Below, piece by piece: positions 55,626 to 64,000 of a stretch of DNA of 64,000 bases (position 1 is its first letter; the number at the start of each line of letters is the position of its first letter). The notes under the pieces were generated by a model. That model did no database searches. It saw only the letters and a list, made by a program, of their open reading frames with translations, and was not told where the DNA came from. Source of the stretch: Candolleomyces eurysporus (Eukaryota; Basidiomycota; Agaricomycetes; Agaricales; Psathyrellaceae); the NCBI GenBank assembly GCA_027579435.1, contig JANBPK010000929.1, positions 1-64,000 on the forward strand. The letters run 5' to 3'. The position numbers and the translations under genes were made by a program.

Positions 55626-58385
55626 CTACAAAGCGCACTTCGAATTGCCGAGGTTCAAACCCAAATCTTCGGCGATGAGTACCGCTGCTTTCGCACCAAC
55701 CGCCAAAGCTGTATTGTACGTGTTCGCACCAACATTCTCCGGGCAGATGCTCAGGTCTACAAATTGTGTTAGTTACATTTCGGAATACAAAATGCAGCGA
55801 ACTTTGGCGTACCCGCAATTTTCAGCTGCGTAGTTCCGTAAACGTTGAGCCGGCTATTCACAACGCCACCTTTGTCTTTAGGCTTCATAGCGCAGGTTCC
55901 TAACTGGCAAACCAACCGTCAAGATAGGGCAAAAGGAAATCGCAAGAACATACCGCGTGCCATGCTGTTGCAACTAATCAAAGCCAAGTCAATAAATCAT
56001 GCCTTCGTGAACAAGGAGAGCAGACGTACTCATTCGTCGATGATAATCGTCAATAGCAGCATCGTCCTCGACCGTATAAACCAGCTTGGGAGCGTCGATA
56101 CCGACAGGGTCGTTCTCAGGTTTGCACGTCGCACCACTCCCAGCCGGGAAAGATGGATGGCAATCTAAAATCTCTCCACGGTAGAATGGCATCCTCCTAG
56201 CGATTTCCCTGAGGTGCTTGTACATCCATCTGTACACAGCTACATCGGCCTCCCTAATTTGAATAAGAAACTTTTCAGTGATTTGGGATCGGAGACAAAG
56301 AGCCAACCGTACTCATCAAGATAGCTATGGATGAAGTTAAGTGGGCCGTACGGGTCGAGGCCGTGAGCGATATGGACACTTCCAGTAGAAGCTGGGTAAG
56401 CCTTTCAGCCAGCTAGAGGTGAGCGTTCGCCGGATATAAATTGAAGGACCAATTACCAAGTAATACAACATGCAGAGATACTTTTTGCTCGGATCAGGCG
56501 GGGCGGGGCCCGTAAATCTACCTCATTGGTCAACCCCCGAACAAGATACAGAAAGTAGGAAAACGTACGCAGCCATCGGGGCTCCAAGCATCACAGGCTT
56601 GTCAGGATACGCTTCAAAAAAGTCTTTCCAACGTTTCTCGAATGCAGGCCCCATTGTCTTCAATTCCTCAGCGGTAGGCCTCATTTTGAACGCTGCATCT
56701 ACTCCACTAGAACGATCAACATGAAATGGTAGTCAGTATCAGGCTGAGTGCGTGGGTAATGCTTACTTTCGGGCCATCAAACCTTTCCCAGTCTCCTTCC
56801 ATTGCTCAATGTGAGCTCGAGGCTAGTCAGCGTCCATGGTCGTAAGAAGCATAAAGGAAAAATATCATACCTGCAAGTGCGTCTTCTGGACCATGAACAG
56901 CAGGATCAACCGAGTCGGCTTCAGGGCTTGCAGCGTAATGAGTGAGCACAATATTATGGTCTGTGGAGCAATAGTGTGATTAGCTACTGTGGCGTGGTAC
57001 ATGCGGACAACTGACCATTGTATCTTTCGCCGACCCCGGGCAAGTTGACCAACTGGGCGATACCATTCTTATGCAAGACATCCGGTGCGCCAATACCCGA
57101 CCTTTCAAGGATGGCAGGTGATCCAAAGGCACCTGCAGACAGCACTACGAGCTTTGATGCAAAGGCCTGGCTTGGAGAGTTCGCATCTCCGGTGATGAAT
57201 TCGACGCCTACGGCTCGAGTACCCCTATACATATATATGAGCTACTGAAGTAGAGAGCGCAAATACTATTAGAGAAGAGAATGACGCACTCGAACACCAC
57301 TCGCACACCACGACTCTCCGTCAGAACAGTGAGGTTCTTGTTCTCGGCTTGGTTGTAGATGAAGTGGTGAGCTGTATCAGACCTCCTTCCAGTCTTGTCG
57401 TCGACATATCTAGGTCAACGTTTAAGCGGACACGAAAGCCCGTGCAGTCGGTCGACTTACTTGGGCCATTTCTGCAGCGAACCGGTGTCAGTCAAACAGA
57501 CATCGTCCCGCACTGAAGAACGAGCTTACACCGTATGCATCCCCAGTCTTGAAATCGTTCCAATCATCTGTTACTGGCCTATCTTTGTCATACTTTGCAA
57601 CGACCTCGAGGAACTGCTGCGCAACGTTCAAGCTGTCAGTAGGGTATGATATCCTGATTGGACCCTCCGTTCCGTGAGTCGAATTGGAAGTGGGCAAGGT
57701 GTACGTCTCAATCTGCAGACGAAAAATAAGCAATTCCGTACAGAAATTGTTCACTATTCCGGTATCAACATACCTGCTTCAGCAAAGGGATCAAGTCTTT
57801 CGAGCCCCAGCCAGGGTTCTCATGAACCTTTTCCCAAGTGTCATAATCAGACGCAGAAGCTCTGGTGTACACCATGACTGTATCCGCCATCAGCACTCGA
57901 TGCGCCGCGAAAGAAGTAAACAAACAACAAACGAACAATTTACGCTGGAGCCTCCACCAAGAACTCTTCCAGATGGGACAACAATCTTTCGATTGGCAAC
58001 AGCCTCACTGGGTTGAGCGACATGCAGCGTGAAACTCTTGCGCAACTTGTTCGCGTTAAGCAAGTTCCCGAGGTATCGCACGGGCTGGACATGGGTGTCG
58101 ACGTTCAACGAGTGGGGTCCTGCTTCAATGATCTAGATAAAGAGCTCAGCTGGTCAGCAACTCTGATTACATTAACCTGGACCACAGGAGGTCGTGAGCC
58201 TTACCAGCACTTTCAAACCAGGGTTGGCGGCAGCGAGTTGTCCAGCAGCCACACAGCCTGCAGCGCCACCTGGAAGCGATAGGTTAGATGGAATGCATGG
58301 ACGGACGGACGAGGAGTGCGTATCACCGCCAACACCACTTACCACCAACAAATATGATATCGTAGGTTTCGCCTGGATGATCCAT
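55626..58385 (-). CDS. AOX: Alcohol (methanol) oxidase-like GMC oxidoreductase
   Basis: This minus-strand gene has many short exons. It starts MDHPGETYDIIFVGG (58385), with the FAD-binding GGGAAGC completed by exon 2. The line then follows alcohol oxidases closely: IIEAGPHSLNVDTHVQPVRY, GRVLGGGSSVN, YTRASASDYDTWE and NPGWGSKDLIPLL. The later GSPAILERSGIG is the GMC signature 2. The catalytic pair is present: His in WHALGTCAM (across an intron near 55900-55945) and Asn in NVGANTYNTALAVG. The last residues are NSKCAL (stop near 55626), so no PTS1 is present. The family oxidises methanol or other short alcohols and makes hydrogen peroxide; in brown-rot fungi it is linked to wood decay. The paralog lies at 62092. 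Confidence 0.85.
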
Positions 58386-58837
58386 AGTTGGAGCAGCGGG
58401 GAATGAAGAGTAGGTTGGGCATCCATTCCTCAGAGCCATGCCATTTTAAAGACGGGAAGAATAAGCTTCGGTCATGTGTAGTCGCCTTCAAAGTTAGTAC
58501 TTGTTCTCCAACCTGCTATAGAAACTTTCCATTGATGCTTCGCGTGGGTTTGCTGAACAAATGAACGACCCAGAGTCACGGTCCAAGGGAAGATTGTGGG
58601 GGGAAGGGTTCAACGCCGCCGCCAATGTGCAACTTCCTTCATTCACCAGCTGTTCGCCTCCGGTCGAGCGGGGCATGCTCCAGTCGAGAATGAACCTTCG
58701 ACAAACCCAGAGTTGAAGTCTTTGCAGGGTGCGGGTAATGCGTTGTCCGATCCGGTGATCCGGGGCGCCGCTGGTAACCAAGTTTGCGGGCATGTCTGCA
58801 AGTAATATCTTGCTTTCAACCACGTTTCCAGAAAACC

Positions 58838-59503
58838 ATGGACACCTCGTTCTTACCTTTCAATCCCAACTTCTCCGCAACGCATTCGGCCATTATCGAA
58901 AGCCCACTGGCATCCGTTTTTGAAAGGCTCGGAACACCATTAGCACACGAAGACGTGTGCCGGCTTTCTACACTTTGCACCGCAATTGACATCGGAGAAA
59001 CAGACTCTGTTGAACTTGACCAAGGAAAAGCCCTCAAGGAATCCAGTTTCCTGCGAAAGGATGCGGCAGTAGAATCGGAGTCGTCGACTTCGGTGGCGAA
59101 GAGACTGCATTTCCTTCTGGAGGAAACGATCCCAGTTCTACTTGGCATGATCAAGACCAAGGTCCAAGTCCGGGGAACGTTCACTTGGGTCGACCCTCCA
59201 GAAGAAGCCTTCTCCTCTGGAGGACCGGTGTATTCTCTATACGAATCAGAAGTCGTCGGTGGCCTGGGAATCACGATTTGGCGCCTGCGCACGATGGAGG
59301 AAGTGGATTCAGGTGCTGGGGACGGGAAGAAGGTAACTAAGGTGACTGAAAATCTTCATGGTGTTGGGCCGTCGTATTTGAGGTGGTTGATTGCAAAGGA
59401 GGCTATTACGAAACACAAGTGAGTGCCATCTGAGAGGTCTGCTTGTCGACATCTGACAGTCGTTCACAGGGCACATGTGGAACGCCTCCCAGAGCTGTTT
59501 TGA
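58838..59503 (+). CDS. Small SRPBCC/DUF7053-like protein
   Basis: There are two exons (58838-59418, 59470-59503; donor GTGAGT, acceptor TTCACAG) giving 204 residues. I chose ATG 58838 (MDTSFLPFNPNFSATHS) because the upstream ATG adds only a short, odd extension. Residues about 100-200 contain an alternating beta pattern (KVQVRGTFTWVDPPEE, PVYSLYESEVVGGLGITIWRL), then a C-terminal helix (YLRWLIAKEAITKHKAHVERL). This is the shape of START/SRPBCC-type ligand-binding domains and resembles the fungal DUF7053 family. The assignment is inference, as I cannot run a profile search. The gene is divergent from the upstream AOX gene. Confidence 0.5.
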
Positions 59504-59542
59504 GTAGAACCAGATAAATATATGCAATAGGAAGCGAGGACT

Positions 59543-60351
59543 CTACAGTATTCCGGAACTCTTTATGATTCCTCTCCAGCTCTTGAAGATGTACGACGAG
59601 AATAGGGACACTTCGTCCAGAGAATTGGAAACAGTTGCAGATTTCTCCAGTAGGGTATCAAGGAACGTGTACGCCGTGTTTGGGGACGTGAGCTGGTGGA
59701 GTTCTGCAGCGGTATATACGGATGCAACCGAAATGCGTTTTGAATACCAAGAGAGCTGTCAGAGCGGTAGCGATTAACAATGTGTCTGGGACCAAGGTTT
59801 GCACGTACCTGCCGCGACTGGTCGCCAATGGCAAAGCAAGCTTCGTCAGCTATTCGGCCAGCATGTCGAAGAGCAGGGCGGGGATCAAGAACATGGAAGG
59901 TATCTGTCGGGGTGGCCAGCAAAGCGAATGCCTAGGGGAGCATGTCAGTTTGGGAAGAACGAGTGCATACCAACGACGCACCTCTGGTAAATGCGCCAGC
60001 ACAGGCTCGTTGTACTCCAGCCGAGTCCTCAGCACCTCCCTCAACGATGGTCGCGCTCCTGGCACCTTATCCTCCGCTGACTGCATATGCCGGAGACCCT
60101 CTGTTAGCCACGCATTCACCAACGTCCTTCTTGCATTGTCTCCCTCTCCAAACAGGCTCGACACCGCCGTGTCCGATAGAGGTTCTGAATGGGCTTCTGC
60201 GGGCGGTAGTTCGAGAACGCTGCGTGCTAAGGCTTCGCGCGAAAATCCATGGGTTCGGACCAAGGGAATAGCCAATTTCAACAGCTTTGAAGAGCTGACG
60301 ATTTATTCAGTGGCGACATTCAACATATATGCGGTGAACATACCTTGCCAT
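59543..60351 (-). CDS. COQ9: Ubiquinone biosynthesis protein COQ9
   Basis: There are four exons (60351-60344, 60294-59982, 59931-59809, 59755-59543) giving 218 residues. Conserved COQ9 segments: THGFSREALARSV, PLSDTAVSSLFGEGD, LVNAWLTEGLRHM, YNEPVLAHLPEAFALL, LDPRPALRHAGRIADEACFAIGD and the C-terminal TAYTFLDTLLEKSA ... SWRGIIKSSGIL. COQ9 is a mitochondrial matrix-side lipid-binding protein that presents intermediates to COQ7 in coenzyme Q synthesis. The N-terminus is short (MASSSKLLKLAIPLVRTHGF), with little room for the usual presequence; the only upstream ATG (near 60414) is out of frame with the spliced gene. A missed 5' exon is possible. Confidence 0.85.
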
Positions 60352-60537
60352 CGTCGTCGACGTCGAGTGGGCCGCAGTCGGAAATTGCCGAGCAGCGGAG
60401 GACGCGTCTGATCATTCCAAAGATCGGCTCTTGTATCTGAACTGATAACAAAATGTAGGCCTGTCTTCAGTCTGAACGCTATTCTTTGTTCTTGACCACT
60501 TTCTGCAGCTTGGCTTAACGTACGTTAGTCGTCGACG

Positions 60538-61566
60538 ATGTCCGATTGGGGTGAGTGCTGTCTATGCGCGGTCTTTCGAGCACTTTAGGCTGAAATGCGG
60601 CTTTTAGAAGATTCAGGTAGTGAGCCCGTTGCGAAGGGAAAGACCACCGCACCCACAAAGGCCGCTCCCCCTGTGAAGAAACCAGCGAAATCGAAATGGG
60701 ACGGTGAAGACGAGGAGGAAGAGGCCCCAGTGGTGCGTTGACCAGCCGTCCATTCATGGCATTCCAAACCTCTTACACCTCCATCCGCTGCCTCTCTCTC
60801 ATCAGAGCGACTGGGAGGAATCGAGCGAGGAGGAGTCAGAAGAAGAGCGGAAGCCCGTCGTCGCACCACCGAAGAAAAAGGGCACCCTCAAGGCCAAACT
60901 CGCAGAGAAAGAGGCGGAGAAGGCTCAGAAGGCAGAGGCCGGGGATGAATACGATTCGGATGACGTCCTGGACCCTCGAGCAAAGGCCCTCAAAGACAAG
61001 GAGCGTGAGCTCAACTCAGATCTCAGCAATGCTGCAGAGCTGTTCGGCGCAGCAGGCCTCGGTGGTGCGCTCCCTCTTTTTTCTTTCCAAGTCTATCCGC
61101 ATCTAATCTAATCTTCATTGTCCCAGGATCCNAAAAACGCCGAGCTCGATGCCCTCATCTCTGCCCAGCCTCGAACCAAAGAGGACTTCCAGAAGCTTTC
61201 CTCACAGATCTTCGAGTACATCATCAAACGACACCAGAGCAAGCCCCTCTATCCATCTTTCGTTGAACAGCTTGCTCGCGATTTTGCTCAGCCTCTCAAG
61301 GATGTAGAAGTGCGGAAAGTGGCAAGCAGCCTCACGACCTTGGCAAATGAGAAGCAGAAAGAACAGAAGGACAAGGCGAGCGGGAAGAAGAAAAAGGCAG
61401 CGAAGCCTATCCTCGGCGGGTCNAAAGGTGTCGGGCAAAGGGTGTGTTCAGATCCTGTCAGTCATTATGAAATATAGAGCTGATACCTCGTCTCTCCAGG
61501 CACGATACGAATATGTATGACGAGGCTCTGGATGACTTTGGGAATGATCCCAATGACTTCATGTAG
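60538..61566 (+). CDS. HCR1: Translation initiation factor eIF3 subunit j (HCR1)
   Basis: There are five exons (60538-60550, 60608-60732, 60806-61064, 61127-61441, 61500-61566). The spliced N-terminus MSDWEDSGSEP and C-terminus DEALDDFGNDPNDFM are diagnostic of eIF3j. The middle is acidic then Lys-rich (SKWDGEDEEEE, KAKLAEKEAEKAQ), followed by the helical ISAQPRTKEDFQKLSSQIFEYIIKRH block. With the N calls at 61132 and 61423 counted as bases the frame fails in both exon joins. Without them the exons sum to exactly 258 codons plus stop. eIF3j binds the 40S decoding region and helps subunit recruitment, start-site selection and recycling. It is an ordinary housekeeping gene, apparently intact. 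Confidence 0.85.
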
Positions 61567-62091
61567 TCCATTACCTTTTAATCTACTTTTAACTTTATCT
61601 TTTATCAGTGCTGCGTTGGGGGTGCTAAGCCAGGTTTGCAAAGGCAATTGATAGCAATGAAGCCGCCTTCAATAGAGAACTAGGGAAGCTAGGACAAGCC
61701 CAGATGAGCACCAACTTAAGAAGATGATCGCTGGAGAGAATGGAAGACATTGTGATACTCCAGCCACCGACACCAGCGGCTCCGACGTTACTTTTCCCAC
61801 TTCTTGAGGTAGACTACTTGCAGCCCCTCGAGGACCTTTTTGACATTGAATTGATAGGCTTCCAAGACATGGGAATACTACGTCATCAGCGACAGGTAGC
61901 TGAATCAGCCAGGCGCTATCTCCAAAGATTTGGGGAGTGTGAGCTCCCAGATCTGGACGTGCCAACGGTTTCTTGACCTTTGCAAAGCTAAACTGATAGA
62001 TCCAATAACCTCGGTCTTGAATTGGCTTTAAAATGCGGCCGGTCGAGGGACTCATTCTTTAATACTCCCTCGCCAGCTCGAACTGCTTCCA
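61567..62091. other. Intergenic stretch between eIF3j and AOX paralog
   Basis: A plus-strand open stretch at 61740-61976 is Pro/Leu-rich with no domain, and there is no supported gene. 62030-62091 should carry the 5' UTR of the AOX-like gene. Confidence 0.35.
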
Positions 62092-64000
62092 ATGAGCGAA
62101 CGTACGGAGTTCGACATCATCTTTGTTGGTGGTAAGCGCCGAACTCGGGCATTCTATTTATCCAACTTCCGATTCCTCAGGTGGTGCAGCGGGCTGTGTG
62201 ACCGCTGGTCGACTTGCTGCTGCTAATCCCAATCTCAAGATCTTGGTGAGCGGCACTGGAATATGTGCACAACAAAATATTGACTGAATTTGGTCTCGGC
62301 ACCTCCTGTTTCTCAGATCCTCGAAGCTGGGCCTCACTCTCTGAACGTCGATACGCATGTCCAGTCCGCACGCTATGTCGCCAACTTTCTTAACCCGAAC
62401 AAGTTGAGCAAGAGCTTTACATTGCATGTCGCCCAACCGAGCGAAGCTGTAGCCAATCGAAAGATTATCGTGTCAGCAGGTCGAGTTCTCGGTGGTGGGT
62501 CAAGCGTGAACTGTAAGTGTCTCTGGCCGTACCTATTCTACGAGTCGACTTAAGGCTCAACAAATTGAGTGTGCTCTAGTCATGGTATACACACGAGCCT
62601 CTGCGTCGGATTATGACACATGGGAAGTCGTCCATGAGAACCCCGGTTGGGGCTCGAAGGAGTTGATCCCTTTGTTGAAAGAGGTGAATGGAATAATCTA
62701 AACCAATATCATCTGGACTGACACCAGAGAACGCTTTCCTTCGCAGATCGAGACATACACTCTCCCCACTTCCAACTCCACTCATGGAAAGGAAGGCCCT
62801 CTCAAGATATCCTTTCCTGACAACAACGTCAACGTCGGGGAACAGTTTCTCGATGTTGCTGGGAGTTACGACAAGGAAAGACCCGTAACTGAGGATTGGA
62901 ACAATTTCGAAACTGGAAATGGATACGGGGTACGTGCTTTAACTGGAAGCCAAAATTTTTGCTAAGTTCCGCCGGACAGGTTTGGGCGAAGTGAGCGATT
63001 TATTCTCCTCATCAACGACTCGACGTCGCGAACATGAACTAATTTCTATTCAGATACGTCGACGATAAGACAGGTCGAAGGTCGGATACGGCCCATTACT
63101 TTGTTTATAACCAGCCAGAGAGCAAGAACCTCACCATTTTGGCCGAAAGTCGTGCGGTACGCGTTCTATTCAAGTGAGTAATACCATTACATATCCTTCC
63201 CCTTTGAACCGGCTTAAATTTCTAATTGTCCTCCTCATGCAGGGATACGCGGGCTGTGGGGGTAGAATACGTGACTGCGAACGCTCAATCCCCAGGCCAA
63301 GTTTACGCGTCTAAATTAGTAGTCTTGTCTTCTGGCACCTTCGGCTCCCCAGCGATCCTCGAGCGGTCTGGAATAGGGGGAGAGGACATCCTCCGCAAGA
63401 ATGGCCTTATCCAGTTGGTTAATCTGCCAGGTGTGGGTGAAAAATACAAGGGTCAGTTCAAAGGATCCATAAGCTCGATCCATTTTAAAAGAAGCTCACT
63501 CCGATTCATTCTAGATCACGACGTAGTCCTGACCCATTTTGCGGCTAGCCCTGAGGCTGAAACGATGTCCCACATTTTTCACGCGGCCTCAGAAGAAGCA
63601 CTTCAAAGTTAGTTAGTATGGGGTTCTGAACTGGCTTTATATCTCACCTCATTTCAACAGGTGATGTTCAGGAATGGAAAGAGTCAGGAAAGGGATGGAT
63701 AGCACACAAGTATGTTTATACCCCATCTCCCGGATCGTGATGATCGACAGAAGGGCTTTTGTACCAAGCGGCATAGACGCAGGCTGCAAGCTGAGGCCTT
63801 TGCCGGAGGATGTACAGACGATGGGTCCGGCCTTCGAGAAACGATGGAAGGAATTCTTCGAGTCATCCCCTGAGAAACCTGTGATGTTTGCCGGAACACT
63901 GGCTGGGTAGGTGGTCATTCAACTTTCCGTATTGGACCGAGATTTGGAATGATTTACTCAGATTGCTGCGGTCGATTGTTCCTCGACCCACGCTCCCCGA
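62092..64000 (+). CDS. AOX: Alcohol (methanol) oxidase-like GMC oxidoreductase, second copy (partial)
   Basis: The ATG at 62092 (MSERTEFDIIFVGG) is followed by many short exons at the same places as in the minus-strand paralog: GGGAAGC after the first intron, ILEAGPHSLNVDTHVQSARY, GRVLGGGSSVN then MVYTRASASDYDTWE, NPGWGSKELIPLLK, YVDDKTGRRSDTAHYF and TFGSPAILERSGIG near 63330-63380. The last readable exons (DVQEWKESGKGWIAHK and a Leu/Pro-rich block to about 63907) lie upstream of the catalytic His-Asn region. The gene runs off the window, so the active site cannot be judged. Similarity to the first copy is high across the shared part. No disabling change is seen in the visible portion. Confidence 0.8.

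Noticed and set aside
1..64000. CRISPR arrays, bacterial operons or prophage
   Set aside because: Spliceosomal introns and gene families are clearly eukaryotic; no regular spacer-repeat structure is present.

Overview
The window looks like draft assembly from a filamentous basidiomycete, most likely an Agaricomycete. Coding regions are split by many short GT..AG introns (about 45-80 bp). Gene families typical of mushroom-forming fungi are present (DUF6533/DUF6534-type membrane proteins, alcohol-oxidase-like GMC enzymes, serially duplicated small secreted proteins), and both strands are densely used. There are no operons. Single-base N calls are scattered through the window and are densest at 12.6-16 kb and 32-41 kb.

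Layout. 0-2 kb: a DUF6533 membrane protein on the minus strand. 3.6-4.9 kb: a secreted, lysine-rich protein whose C-terminal domain resembles the RNase N1/T1 fold. 5.8-6.7 kb: a conserved helical protein. 6.8-7.3 kb: a short nonautonomous element with long terminal inverted repeats. 8-15.5 kb: a tandem array with a period of about 2.4 kb, holding three AIG1/GIMAP-like GTPase genes and a fourth, orphan copy of their upstream region. 16-17 kb: a proline-rich hypothetical protein. 18.2-19.9 kb: the RNA decapping/quality-control nuclease Rai1 (DXO). 20.5-22.5 kb: a Whi5/Nrm1-like G1/S regulator. 22.5-31 kb: gene-poor, with low complexity, a 54-bp minisatellite and weak or broken genes. 31.4-32.8 kb: an LRR/F-box-like protein with an acidic tract.

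34-42 kb: a divergent mitochondrial-type PP2C phosphatase head-to-head with a CYB5R4-type cytochrome b5 protein, then a very large Ser/Pro/Arg-rich protein. 42.5-45.5 kb: a peroxisomal (PTS1) crotonase and, converging on it, a membrane-anchored metallophosphoesterase. 46-51 kb: four paralogous eight-cysteine (CFEM-like), probably GPI-anchored, small secreted proteins. 53-54.3 kb: a bHLH transcription factor. 55-64 kb: two alcohol-oxidase paralogs in divergent orientation (the second is cut by the window end) around three unrelated genes: a small SRPBCC/DUF7053-like protein, COQ9, and eIF3j/HCR1.

The accessory content (GTPase array, secreted Cys-rich array, oxidase pair, RNase-like secreted protein) is interleaved with single-copy housekeeping genes (RAI1, COQ9, eIF3j). 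Most splice models given here were checked by reading phase: coding lengths sum to multiples of three. In three genes the frame closes only when particular N characters are treated as extra bases.
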